Below the pieces are notes generated by a model. That model had not been told where the DNA came from. It searched no databases and was given only the letters and a program-made list of their open reading frames with translations. This document shows positions 28,890 to 37,739 of a DNA stretch of 64,000 bases, in pieces. Both the position numbers and the translations under genes were made by a program. Position 1 is the first letter of the stretch; every line of letters starts with the position of its first letter. The DNA is from Streptomyces meridianus (lineage in GTDB: Bacteria; Actinomycetota; Actinomycetes; Streptomycetales; Streptomycetaceae), in contig NZ_JAMQGM010000001.1 of assembly GCF_023703325.1 (NCBI RefSeq), positions 1 to 64,000 on the forward strand, read 5' to 3'.

Positions 28890-30398
28890 TTGGTCACCAC
28901 GCAGCTGCAGCTTCCACAGCGCCGGGGGACGCCCCTGTCCGGCCCGGCGAGTGCGATCACCGTGCTGCTGCCCGCGCTCACCGCCGTGGCCCTCGGCCTC
29001 TGGGGTCTGGGCAGCCGGGGCCTGTCGGGTGACGAGACCGCGACCTGGGCCGCCGCCCGGCGCAGCCCGGGCGAGCTGTGGCAGCTGGCGAGTCAGACCG
29101 ACGCGGTCCACGGGCCGTACTACCTGCTGATGCAGGGGCTGCTCGCGCTGCGGCCGGACGAACTGGTGCTCCGGCTGCCCTCGGTGGCCGCGATGGGCCT
29201 GGCCGCGGCCCTGGTGGCCGCGATCGGCACCCGGCTGGCCGCGCCGATGGTGGGGCTGGCCGCGGGCATGCTGTTCGCGGTCGTCCCGGCCGTGAGCCGT
29301 TACGCGCAGCAGGCCCACGAGTACGCCCTGGTCACGGCCTGTGCGACCGCTGCGACGTACTTCCTGATCCGGGGCTGCGAGGAGGACGAGGACCGCTGGT
29401 GGTGCGGCTACGCGGCGGTCGTCGCGGTTGCCGGTCTGCTCCACCCGAGTGCGCTGCTGCTGCTCTTCGCCCACGCGGCCACCCTCCTGCTGGTGCGGGC
29501 CGTTGCGTGCCTGTGGCTCCGCTGGGTGATGGCCGCCGCGTTCGCCTGCCTCGTGGCCGCCCCGGTGATGTGGACGGCCCGCGGACAGGCGGGGCCCTCC
29601 GACTGGGCGGCGCCGGGCTGGCCGGCCTTCACCGAGCTGGTGCGTGCCTTCGCCGGCCCGTCGGGGTGGGTCGCCCTCCCGACCGTGGTGTTCGCGATCG
29701 GTGCGCTGCTCACCCGCCGCCGCAGCCGGGACGAGGGCCCGATCCCGGGACTGACCGTCCCCGTCCTGGCGCTGCCGCTGCTGGTGCTGCCTCCCGCGCT
29801 GCTCTTCGCCGTGTCGCAGCTGCATCCGGTGTACGCCGAGCGGTACGTGCTGTTCGCGCTGCCGGGCTTCTGCCTGCTGGTCGCGGCGGGCATCGAGCGG
29901 ATGGCCGATGCCGTCACCCCGTGGGCCGTCGCGATGCCGTTGACGGCCGCGCTGCTGGTGGCGTTCACCTTCGGCGGGCAGTTCGGCACCCATCTGTACC
30001 TGCGCTCGCCGGAGAGCCGGCCGGACGACCAGCGGGCCGTCGCACGGCTCGTGCAGCGGTCGGCCGAACCGCGGGACGCGATCCTCTTCCTGGGCGGCGA
30101 CCGGCGGAAGGCGGCCGTCGCCTATCCGGACGCCTTCGCCGGGCTCGACGACGTTGCCCTGGACCGCTCACCCGCCCGCTCCGGGACCCTCTACGGCACC
30201 GAGCTGGCCCCGGAGCGGTTGCACGCCGCCATGGCCGACGTGCGCAGGGTGTGGGTCCTGGAGGGTGCCGGGACCGAGCGGGCCACCGGCCGCCGGCCGG
30301 CCGGGGAGCGGGCCAAGGAGGCCCTGCTCGCCGACTTCCACAGCGAACGCGAGGAGCGCACGCGCGGCGCCCGGCTGAACCTGTTCGTCCGGAACTGA
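28890..30398 (+). CDS. GT39-like multipass membrane glycosyltransferase
   Basis: A 502-residue polytopic protein with about 9-11 hydrophobic segments. The first extracytoplasmic loop has GDETATWAAARRSPGELW and the DAVHGPYYLLMQ segment, typical of polyprenyl-phosphate-sugar-using GT-C enzymes (protein mannosyltransferase/ArnT-like), where the DE pair is catalytic. The C-terminal 120 residues are soluble. The TTG start at 28890 is chosen because GAGGAGG lies 4 bases before it; the frame is open far upstream but antisense to the GT2 gene. It likely transfers a lipid-linked sugar to a wall polymer or protein outside the membrane, completing the island of transferases. Confidence 0.88.
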   Translation: MVTTQLQLPQRRGTPLSGPASAITVLLPALTAVALGLWGLGSRGLSGDETATWAAARRSPGELWQLASQTDAVHGPYYLLMQGLLALRPDELVLRLPSVAAMGLAAALVAAIGTRLAAPMVGLAAGMLFAVVPAVSRYAQQAHEYALVTACATAATYFLIRGCEEDEDRWWCGYAAVVAVAGLLHPSALLLLFAHAATLLLVRAVACLWLRWVMAAAFACLVAAPVMWTARGQAGPSDWAAPGWPAFTELVRAFAGPSGWVALPTVVFAIGALLTRRRSRDEGPIPGLTVPVLALPLLVLPPALLFAVSQLHPVYAERYVLFALPGFCLLVAAGIERMADAVTPWAVAMPLTAALLVAFTFGGQFGTHLYLRSPESRPDDQRAVARLVQRSAEPRDAILFLGGDRRKAAVAYPDAFAGLDDVALDRSPARSGTLYGTELAPERLHAAMADVRRVWVLEGAGTERATGRRPAGERAKEALLADFHSEREERTRGARLNLFVRN

Positions 30399-30454
30399 CA
30401 CCGGCCCTGCCCGGGCGTGCGGACGGCGCCGCCCGGCTCCGGCCGGGGCGCGCC

Positions 30455-33400
30455 TCAGCCGAGCGGTGGGGACGCCTGGGCGTCCGCCGTGAGCGCGGCC
30501 CGCTGCATGGCGCTGGCCAGCAGTGCCAGGTCGGTCGGGCCGTTTCCCAGTTCCCGCAGCGGCCGGCGGGCGGGCGGGTCGCCGGCCCGGTCCCAGTCCA
30601 GGGGGACGACCGTCGGCCGCAGGGTGGACGTCCGTGGGATCCGTCCGCTGACCCGCCCGGTCTGGAACGGTGTCGTCCTGCCGCCGCGGCAAATCAGCAG
30701 CCCGCGGCCCGCCCGGGTTGCCGTGTCGTGGGCCGCAGTGCCGGCCCGGGGCGACTCCTCCTGGGGGAGCACCTCCAGGCGGATGCACAGGCCGGCCCGT
30801 TGTGCGGCGGCGGTCTGCGCCGTCCGCTCCGGGTGGCCCGATGCGGCGATCAGATGCACCCCGAGCCCGGCACCGTCGCGGGCCACGGCTTCCAGCGCCC
30901 GCACCACCGACCCCGCGGCCGGTCGGCCGGTGCTGCCGAGGGCGGGGTCCACCAGGGCGTCGAAGTCGTCGACCAGTACCACGAGACGCGGCATCCCGTC
31001 CGATGCGGCCGCGCTGCTGCCGGGCACCGGCCGGGCCGAGCCGGATCCTGCTGCGGTGCCGGCCCGCAGCGGGAGGCCGGTGTCGTCCCCGGCCCGGCGG
31101 GGCGTGACGACCCGCGCGGCCTTCTCCGGGCGGACGGCGGCGGGCCGGGCGTCGTGGCCGGCGTCGCCGAGCAGCTCGGCGCGCCGTTTCAACTCCGCGG
31201 TGAGGGACTGCGCGAAGGCCCGCATGCGCACCGGGTCCGTGCTGGTCAGATGCGTCGAGACGTGCGGGAGGTCGGTGCACGGCCGCAGTCCGTCGGCCTC
31301 CGGCGCGCCGTGCCCGCTCTCGCCGCGGCCCTCGCTGCTCCGCGGTTCGGGCACGGTTGCGGAGCCCGCCCCGCGGCCGTCCACGAGGACGAGCGATACC
31401 CGGTCGGGCCGGTCCCCGGCCGCCAGCGACGCCGCCAGGGCGCGCAGCAACTCCGTCTTGCCCGTGCCGGGGCCGCCCTCGACGAGCAGATGCGGTCCTT
31501 CCGCGGCCAGATCGACCGTGAGCGGCCCGTGCGGTCCCGCACCGAGGACCGTGTGCAGCCTTCGGCGCTCGGCCGGGCCGTCGTCGGCCTCCGCCCAGCG
31601 GGCGGTCAGCGACGCGGGGGTGGCGCGCGCCAGCCCCAGTTCGTCGAGAAGCCGTGCCGTGCGCGGCAGGGTCGTGGCCACCCGCCGCGACGTGCCGCCG
31701 GAGGACGCGCCCGATTCGGCGGCGCGCAGCGGCGCCAGTGCCCGCGCGAACCGCTCGGCCCAGGCCGGGGAGACGGCGTCGACCGTCGCCACCACGCCGT
31801 TGCCGACCACCGGGCCGGCCAGGTCGCCCGGGGCCGTGGCGCCGACGTCGCCGGACGACGGCCAGGGCATCAGCACGCGCAGCGCCGTCGCCACGTCCCC
31901 GCTCAGCATCGCCACGGCACCGCAGGACCCGAAAGCGGGGGACGCCTGCCGGGCCGCGTCGAACGTCGCCGAGACCGGGGAGGCGGGTGAGGCGGCCGGT
32001 GTCTCGGCCAGGCAAAGCAGATGGACCCCCGCGGAGGGGCCGTTCGCGGCGATCCGGCGCAGGGTCGTCCGCAAGGCGGGCGTGCCGGGGTCGCCGTCGA
32101 CGATCACCAGGCTGTACGGCCCCCTGTGCGCGGCCGATGCCTCGGCGACCGCCGCGCGGCCGGCGTCGGCCCAGCCCGGGCCCAGCGGACCGTCGTCGAG
32201 CCGCCGCACCAGCTCCGCCACCCGTGCCTCCGCCTGTTCGCGGTCGCGGGCGAACAGGAGCCGGCAGTCCTGGCCGTGGGAGGGCCGCACCTGCGGGAGC
32301 CAGCCGAGCCAGGACCACTCGGCGGGGCGTTCCCCGCCGGCTTCTGCGCTCCCGGCGTCGATCAGGACGATCTCCAGGGTGCCGGGCGAGTGGAGCGCGG
32401 CCAGTTGGGCCACCACCGAGCGGGCCAGTCCGGTGAGCCTGGCCCGCGGTCCGGCCAGGCCGAGCGAACCGGCCTGGCGCAGCCCGACGGTGACCGGGGC
32501 GGGCAGGGCTTCGGAGGAGCGGTGCGCGGTGCCGAGCCGGACGACCATCGCGTCGTCGTGCGCGGCGTCCCGCTCCCAGAGCCGGCGGCCGGGGCCGAGC
32601 ACGGTCAGCAGCACGGTGGCGGGGTCCGGCCAGCGCTCGAGCAGGGTTGCGGCGACGTCCGGGGCGGCGGGTCCGCCGGGCCCGTTCCCCGGGCGGACAC
32701 CGGCGCGCCCGGCGGTCAGCCACCGGGCCCAGGCGCTGACCCCGAGTCCCCGCCGGGCTTCCTGTCCCGGGCCGCCGTCGGCGGGATGATCACGGGCCGG
32801 TCCCCCCGCGGCCGGGCCCCCGCCGGCGGCGCCGCTGCCCCCGGGCAGCCCGGCGGTCTCCGGCCCGGTCCGCTCCCGTCCGCTCTGCTCCGGTCCGGTG
32901 TGTTCCGTGGCTGCACCGGCCGGGAGACCCGCCTGTCGCCCCGCGCGCTCGATCCGCAGATGGCCCTCGCCGTCGGCGACGGCGGCCATCGTCCGTGGTA
33001 TCGGCCCCGCACCGGGATCCCCGCCGGTGCCGTCCGGGGCGGGATGCAGACGCAGCACCGACTCGCCGATGCGCACCAGACCGCCCGGCCGCACCGGCTC
33101 CGGACGCCCGCCGACCGGTTCCCCGTCCAGAGTGGTGCCGTTGGTCGACCCCAGGTCGGTGACGGTCACCCGGCCGTCCTCGCCCACGGCCACGGTGCAG
33201 TGCAGCCGGGACACGTCGGGGTCGTCGAGCGGCACGTCCGCTTCGCCGGAACGCCCTATACGGATCTCACCGCCGTGCAGCAGGTGCACCCCGCCCGCGT
33301 CCGGCCCGGACATGACATGGAGCTGGGCGCAGGCCCGCGAGCCGGTCTCGGGGGCCACCCCGGGGTGCCGGCCGGGTACGGCGGGGGCGCCCAGCGACAG

Positions 33401-33625
33401 CACCGCTCCGTCCACCAGCGGCGGCTCGCCCAGGGCGGAACGCTGGATGTCGAGCCGCTCGCCTCCCGCGTACAGCACCACGGTTCCCGACGACGCCGCG
33501 GCTTCTGCGACGGAGGCCGCCAGGTCGCTCGCCACCGCCGCGAGCGGGGTGCCGGCCGGAGCCGTGACGAGCACGTCGGCGACGGAACCGCCCAGCGGTC
33601 CCAGGACGGTCAGCCGGATCTGCAT
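30455..33625 (-). CDS. FHA-domain FtsK/SpoIIIE-like (EssC/EccC-like) ATPase
   Basis: A 1,056-residue protein: a ubiquitin-like (YukD-type) fold at residues 1-80, an FHA domain at about 101-193 (IRIGRSGEADVPLDDPDVSRLH; Arg125, Ser139, Asn162-Gly163 for phosphothreonine binding), a long Gly/Pro/Ala-rich linker, and FtsK/SpoIIIE P-loop domains. Walker A is GGPGTGKTELL (Lys723) with a Walker B-like LVVLVDDFDAL near 900. The ending (GRALLIC-type segment, then TPFQTGRVSG) is that of type VII secretion ATPases. No WXG100 gene or other ESX component is in the window. It is divergent from kinase gene pkaA; the FHA domain may read kinase phosphorylation (inference). ATG 33625 starts the conserved beta strand. 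Confidence 0.88.
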   Translation of the reverse strand: MQIRLTVLGPLGGSVADVLVTAPAGTPLAAVASDLAASVAEAAASSGTVVLYAGGERLDIQRSALGEPPLVDGAVLSLGAPAVPGRHPGVAPETGSRACAQLHVMSGPDAGGVHLLHGGEIRIGRSGEADVPLDDPDVSRLHCTVAVGEDGRVTVTDLGSTNGTTLDGEPVGGRPEPVRPGGLVRIGESVLRLHPAPDGTGGDPGAGPIPRTMAAVADGEGHLRIERAGRQAGLPAGAATEHTGPEQSGRERTGPETAGLPGGSGAAGGGPAAGGPARDHPADGGPGQEARRGLGVSAWARWLTAGRAGVRPGNGPGGPAAPDVAATLLERWPDPATVLLTVLGPGRRLWERDAAHDDAMVVRLGTAHRSSEALPAPVTVGLRQAGSLGLAGPRARLTGLARSVVAQLAALHSPGTLEIVLIDAGSAEAGGERPAEWSWLGWLPQVRPSHGQDCRLLFARDREQAEARVAELVRRLDDGPLGPGWADAGRAAVAEASAAHRGPYSLVIVDGDPGTPALRTTLRRIAANGPSAGVHLLCLAETPAASPASPVSATFDAARQASPAFGSCGAVAMLSGDVATALRVLMPWPSSGDVGATAPGDLAGPVVGNGVVATVDAVSPAWAERFARALAPLRAAESGASSGGTSRRVATTLPRTARLLDELGLARATPASLTARWAEADDGPAERRRLHTVLGAGPHGPLTVDLAAEGPHLLVEGGPGTGKTELLRALAASLAAGDRPDRVSLVLVDGRGAGSATVPEPRSSEGRGESGHGAPEADGLRPCTDLPHVSTHLTSTDPVRMRAFAQSLTAELKRRAELLGDAGHDARPAAVRPEKAARVVTPRRAGDDTGLPLRAGTAAGSGSARPVPGSSAAASDGMPRLVVLVDDFDALVDPALGSTGRPAAGSVVRALEAVARDGAGLGVHLIAASGHPERTAQTAAAQRAGLCIRLEVLPQEESPRAGTAAHDTATRAGRGLLICRGGRTTPFQTGRVSGRIPRTSTLRPTVVPLDWDRAGDPPARRPLRELGNGPTDLALLASAMQRAALTADAQASPPLG

Positions 33626-34154
33626 GGCCGTGAACGGTCCCTTCCTGTTCGGGTGCCCGACAGGGAGGCGGCGTCTGGCGCAGATCTCCCCCCAGCGTGC
33701 ACGGCGCTTCGGCGCGTACAGGCCGGCACGGCGCGCGTGGGCCCCCGCCGCCCGCCGCTCGCGTGCCGGGGTGCATCCTCGCACCTGTGACGCCCGTCGC
33801 GCCCCGTTCCCGCCACAGGACGATCTTCACCGGTCGGCTGGGGGCACGCCAGGCCCCGGCCGGCCGCCCACCCGAGTGCGCTGTGAACAGCACCTCCCGG
33901 ACGGCCCCCCGGGTGCGCCGTCCGCCCGCGCCGAAACCCGCGGCGGAGGGGTCCCCCGGTCCGCGGCCCGGGTGTTGACACCGGAGCGGCATTACAGTGG
34001 GGCGGACGGGTAGGGGGTGCGCGGCGGGTTTTTGCGGATCGGAGAGGCTCCGCCGGGCACCCCCTCGGGGCCCTCTGTCCCGGACCGGGCGGATCGCAAG
34101 CCCGGCGGGCCCCATCGACAGCACCCACCCCCAACGGACCAGGGAGCGCATGAC
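33626..34154. other. Divergent regulatory region between the FHA-FtsK and pkaA genes
   Basis: A 529-bp gap without a gene. A consensus TTGACA at 33975-33980 points toward pkaA, but at normal spacing there is no good -10 (the nearest TACAGT begins 12 bp later). A five-codon reading frame ATG ACG TGC GGC CGG TAG (34150-34167) overlaps the pkaA GTG start in another frame and shares its ribosome binding site. Confidence 0.4.
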
Positions 34155-35780
34155 GTGCGGCCGGTAGGCAGCAAGTACCTGCTCGAGGAGCCGCTCGGAC
34201 GCGGAGCCACGGGCACCGTGTGGCGGGCTCGCCAGCGGGAGACAGCAGGCGCCGAGGCCGCAGTGGCCGGGCAGCCCGGAGAGACCGTCGCCATCAAGGT
34301 CCTCAAGGAGGAGCTGGCGAACGACGCGGACGTCGTGATGCGCTTCCTGCGCGAGCGTTCCGTGCTGCTCCGGCTCACGCACCCCAACATCGTGCGGACG
34401 CGCGACCTGGTCGTCGAGGGCGATCTCCTCGCGCTCGTCATGGACCTGATCGACGGCCCGGACCTCCAGCGTCACCTGCGCGACAACGGCCCGTTCTCGC
34501 CGGTCGACGCCTCCTTCCTCACCGCGCAGATCGCCGACGCGCTCGCCGCCAGCCACTCCGACGGCGTCGTCCACCGCGACCTGAAGCCGGCCAACGTCCT
34601 GCTGGCGGGCCTGCACCAGGGCGGTCCGCTGCACCCGATGCTCACCGACTTCGGTATCGCCCGGCTGGCGGACTCGCCGGGACTGACCCGCACCCAGGAG
34701 TTCGTCGGCACCCCCGCCTACGTCGCCCCGGAGTCCGCGGAGGGCAGGCCGCAGACGTCGGCCGTCGACATCTACGGCGCCGGGATCCTGCTGTACGAAC
34801 TCGTCACGGGGCGCCCGCCGTTCGCGGGAGCGACGGCCCTCGAGGTGCTGCAGCGCCACCTGAGTGAGGAGCCCCGCCGCCCCACGACCGTTCCCGAGCC
34901 GCTGTGGACGGTCATCGAGCGCTGCCTGCGCAAGCGTCCCGAGGAGCGGCCGAGCGCCGAGAACCTCGCCCGGGGCCTGCGCGCGGTCGCCGCGGGGGTG
35001 GGCGTGCACGCCTCCCCGGCCGAGGCGGAGGCCGCCTTCGGTGTCGCCGCGCTGCTCGCACCGGACCCGGCGCCGGTCCCGGACGCCGACGCGGATCCCA
35101 CGCAGTTCCTGCCGCACGGAGGTGCCCCGGCGTACGACCCGTCGGCCACCACCATGGCCAACGGGGACGCCACCCAGTACATGCCGCACGGCAGTGCAGC
35201 CGCCGGTGCCGCGGGCGCCACCGACCCCACCCGGGCGATGCCGCCGGTGCCGCCCGGCCCCCCGGGCCAGGACGGCGACCACCCCTGGCAGAACCAGATG
35301 GCCGCGGCCCGCGACCGGGCCGAGCAGACCCAGATCCAGTACCTCGACCCGAGCGAGGACCCGCTGCGCCGCCGGCCCTCGCGCCCTGCGCCGCAGCAGG
35401 CGCCGTACGGGCGGCAGGGCGGCCGTCCGCCCGCCCCCTACCCGCCGGCCGAGCCCCGTCGGCGCCAGCCGCCGCCGCGCCGCTACGAGCCCCAGCCGCC
35501 GCGGCGCGAGCCGCGCCGGGAACCGCGGCGCAGTGCCAGCCCGATGCGGATCCCGGGGCTGGGGTGCCTGAAGGGCTGCCTGTTCACGATCGTGGTGTTC
35601 ATCGTGGCCGCCTGGCTGATCTGGGAACTCACCCCGCTCCCGGAATGGGTCGCCGAGGGCAAGAGCTTCTGGGTGGCGACGACCGACTGGATCGACTCGG
35701 TCGGCGACTGGTTCTCCGAGCTCGGCGAGACGTCGCCGGGCAGCGGCTCGGGCAGCGGCGGCAACCTGGGCGGGCAGTAG
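34155..35780 (+). CDS. pkaA: Membrane Ser/Thr protein kinase PkaA
   Basis: A 541-residue Hanks-type kinase. Kinase domain at residues 6-270: glycine loop LGRGATGTVW, ATP lysine Lys48, catalytic HRDLKPAN (His140-Asp142), DFG (Asp165) and APESAEG. An acidic/Pro-rich linker with repeated TQFLPHGGAP / TQYMPHGSAA-like motifs follows, then a basic Pro/Arg stretch, one membrane segment at about 475-497 (CLFTIVVFIVAAWLIW) and a 45-residue extracytoplasmic tail without PASTA repeats. It matches Streptomyces PkaA. GTG 34155 follows AGGGAGC. Divergent from the FHA-FtsK gene and followed by pkaB, which probably has its own promoter beyond a hairpin. Confidence 0.94.
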   Translation: MRPVGSKYLLEEPLGRGATGTVWRARQRETAGAEAAVAGQPGETVAIKVLKEELANDADVVMRFLRERSVLLRLTHPNIVRTRDLVVEGDLLALVMDLIDGPDLQRHLRDNGPFSPVDASFLTAQIADALAASHSDGVVHRDLKPANVLLAGLHQGGPLHPMLTDFGIARLADSPGLTRTQEFVGTPAYVAPESAEGRPQTSAVDIYGAGILLYELVTGRPPFAGATALEVLQRHLSEEPRRPTTVPEPLWTVIERCLRKRPEERPSAENLARGLRAVAAGVGVHASPAEAEAAFGVAALLAPDPAPVPDADADPTQFLPHGGAPAYDPSATTMANGDATQYMPHGSAAAGAAGATDPTRAMPPVPPGPPGQDGDHPWQNQMAAARDRAEQTQIQYLDPSEDPLRRRPSRPAPQQAPYGRQGGRPPAPYPPAEPRRRQPPPRRYEPQPPRREPRREPRRSASPMRIPGLGCLKGCLFTIVVFIVAAWLIWELTPLPEWVAEGKSFWVATTDWIDSVGDWFSELGETSPGSGSGSGGNLGGQ

Positions 35781-36127
35781 TCCCGCGCGGGCGCCGGGCG
35801 CCCGCCGACCTGCCGATCGGGGCCGGGGCCCTCTCCTGCACGGGGAGGCACCCGGCCCCGACGCGTCGCTTCCGAAAGCCCGTTGACCGAACGTCGCCCG
35901 AACCGGTCGCATCATTGGGCGAGTTCGACGTTTTTCCGACTGCCACCGGGTCGAAATCCCGCGCAGAAGTGACAGTTGACGTGGTCCGGTGCTGAGCGCC
36001 CCGGGCAGCGGCGTAGTTTTGTCGCCTACACCGGCCCCCCGGGATCATCCGCCGAGGACCACCCTCGAACCACCCGGCGGGCAGGGGCCCGAGCACGGGT
36101 CCCGGGGCACAACACGTCGGAGCAGCC
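35781..36127 (+). other. Region between pkaA and pkaB
   Basis: A 347-bp gap with a hairpin near its start (listed separately), then a locally less GC-rich stretch (about 35875-36030) containing TTGACG at 35976-35981 and TAGTTT at 36014-36019 that are too far apart to be one promoter. No gene seen. Confidence 0.4.
35818..35860 (+). terminator. Hairpin after pkaA
   Basis: A 10-bp outer stem (CGGGGCCGGG / CCCGGCCCCG) with a weaker inner stem of CT-rich and AG-rich strands, 38 bp after the pkaA stop. Confidence 0.55.
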
Positions 36128-37435
36128 TTGGCACGCAAGATCGGTAGCCGGTACACCGCCCACCAGATCCTGGGACGCGGGTCCGTGGGCACGGTGTGGC
36201 TGGGCGAGGGCCCCGACGGGCCCGCCGCCATCAAACTGCTGCGCGAGGACCTCGCGTCCGACCAGGAGCTCGTCGGCCGGTTCGTGCAGGAGCGCACGGT
36301 CCTCCTCAGCCTCGACCACCCTCGCGTCGTCGGTGTCCGTGACCTGGTGGTGGACGGCGCGGACCTGGCGCTCGTCATGGACCTCGTCCGGGGCACGGAC
36401 CTGCGCACCCGGCTCGAGCGGGAGCGCCGGCTCGCTCCCGAGGCGGCGGTGGCCGTCGTCGCGGACGTCGCGGACGGTCTGGCCGCGGCGCACGCCGCCG
36501 GCGTCGTCCACCGGGACGTCAAGCCCGAGAACATCCTGCTCGACATGCAGGGCGCGTTGGGGCCGGGGCGATCCCATCCCGCACTGCTCACCGACTTCGG
36601 CATCGCCCGGCTCGTCGACTCCTCGCGGCGCACGCGGGCGGTTCGTGGCGGGGCGGAGCCGGCCGGGGCGGCGGGGGGCCGCTCGCAGCCGCGCCACATC
36701 CTGGGCACGCCCGACTACCTCGCGCCGGAGATCGTCGAGGGGTTGCCGGCCCGCGCGTCCGTCGACATCTACGCCCTGGCGACGGTGCTCTACGAACTGC
36801 TCGCCGGATTCACGCCCTTCGGCGGCGGACATCCGGGTGCGGTGCTGCGGCGGCATGTGACGGAGAGCGTCGCGCCGCTGCCCGGTGTGCCGGACGAGCT
36901 GTGGCACCTCCTGGTGCAGTGCCTGGCGAAGTCGCCGGCGTCGCGGCTGCGGGCTGCGGAGATGGCGGGCCGGCTGCGGGAGATCCTGCCGGAGCTGGCC
37001 GGGATGCCGCCGCTCGCGGTGGACGAGCCGGAACCGGATCCCGTGGACGTGCCCGCGGGGGGCCGTTCCGGGGGGTCCGGGGCGGGGCGCGGTGGCGGCG
37101 GGTTCGACGGATCGGGTGCGGGGTCCGGTGGCGCGGTCGTCGGTGGCGTGGTCGACGGAGGTGGCAACGGCCGGGGGCGCAGGAGCGGCGCGGTGCCGCT
37201 GGTGCACGGGGCGGCGCCGGACTCCAACCGGGACACCCATACGAGCATGCGGGTGCCGAGCGCGGACGAGCTGGCCGGTGGGGCGCGGGGGACGGCGCGG
37301 GTGCCGCGGGCGGCAGGGCAGCGGCGGCCGGGGTCGGCCCGGCATCGGGCGGCGGTGCGGATGAGGCGGGTGCGGGTGGGGGTTCTGGCGGCGGCTCTTG
37401 TCGTCGTGGTGGGGGTGCTGGCGTTCGTGCTGTGA
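36128..37435 (+). CDS. pkaB: Membrane Ser/Thr protein kinase PkaB
   Basis: A 435-residue Hanks-type kinase starting at TTG 36128 (GGAGC ribosome binding site). Kinase domain at residues 6-280: glycine loop LGRGSVGTVW, Lys36, HRDVKPEN (Asp130), DFGIARL and GTPDYLAPE. The activation loop is lengthened by a Gly/Ala/Arg-rich insertion of roughly 20 residues between DFG and GTPDY. A Gly-rich disordered region (about 300-390) precedes one C-terminal membrane segment (about 415-435) that ends the protein, so there is no external domain. The name follows the S. coelicolor PkaA/PkaB pair. The 3' part of the gene shifts into a strongly G-rich style that continues into the following intergenic tract. 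Confidence 0.94.
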   Translation: MARKIGSRYTAHQILGRGSVGTVWLGEGPDGPAAIKLLREDLASDQELVGRFVQERTVLLSLDHPRVVGVRDLVVDGADLALVMDLVRGTDLRTRLERERRLAPEAAVAVVADVADGLAAAHAAGVVHRDVKPENILLDMQGALGPGRSHPALLTDFGIARLVDSSRRTRAVRGGAEPAGAAGGRSQPRHILGTPDYLAPEIVEGLPARASVDIYALATVLYELLAGFTPFGGGHPGAVLRRHVTESVAPLPGVPDELWHLLVQCLAKSPASRLRAAEMAGRLREILPELAGMPPLAVDEPEPDPVDVPAGGRSGGSGAGRGGGGFDGSGAGSGGAVVGGVVDGGGNGRGRRSGAVPLVHGAAPDSNRDTHTSMRVPSADELAGGARGTARVPRAAGQRRPGSARHRAAVRMRRVRVGVLAAALVVVVGVLAFVL

Positions 37436-37662
37436 CGTGGGGGCGTGTGTGCGGGTTCCGGGTGCGCGGCGGGGGCGGGTCGCGGTGCGGGTCGGCGGGC
37501 TTGCGCGGGTGGGTTGGGGTGCCGGGGTCGGGCCGGTCGGGCCTGGGCCGGCGGGGTGTGTGCGGGTGCGTTGCGGTGCCAGGTCGGGGTGCGGGTACCG
37601 GGTCGGGGTGCCGGGCGGTGGGCCTGTGCGGGTGCGTTGGGGTGCCGGGGCCGTGACCTGCG
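37436..37662 (+). repeat. G-rich degenerate repeat tract downstream of pkaB
   Basis: About 230 bp in which the plus strand is dominated by G with few A, made of degenerate copies of a GTGCGGGTGCGTTGGGGTGCC-like unit (good copies around 37560-37590 and 37625-37650) interspersed with GGTCGGGG and CCGGGTCGGG. No coding frame is credible. Many closely spaced G runs make G-quadruplex or R-loop formation possible. Confidence 0.6.
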
Positions 37663-37739
37663 GGGCTGGGGGTCCTGGACCGTATATTTACGGCCGCTGG
37701 CGGCCGCAAATAGACGGAAGTGTCCAGGACCCCCAGCCC
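37663..37739 (+). repeat. 77-bp nested palindrome between pkaB and prfB
   Basis: The outer arms (37663-37680 and 37722-37739) are perfect 18-bp inverted repeats. Between them a second inverted repeat, TATTTACGGCCG then CTGG then CGGCCGCAAATA, pairs with one mismatch. The AT-rich inner ends (TATTT/AAATA) stand out in this GC-rich sequence. It could be the pkaB terminator, a cruciform protein-binding site, or a small mobile palindromic element. Confidence 0.7.

Noticed and set aside
26640..30398. Extending the GT39-like protein upstream to 26640
   Set aside because: More than 700 codons would be antisense to the GT2 gene; the hydrophobic protein begins at the TTG after GAGGAGG.
33975..34003. 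A consensus sigma-70-type promoter for pkaA at TTGACA
   Set aside because: No acceptable -10 exists at 16-19 bp; kept only as a note.
36500..36620. PASTA-type external sensor expected in the kinases
   Set aside because: Neither PkaA nor PkaB has PASTA repeats; PkaA ends in a short tail and PkaB ends at its membrane helix.
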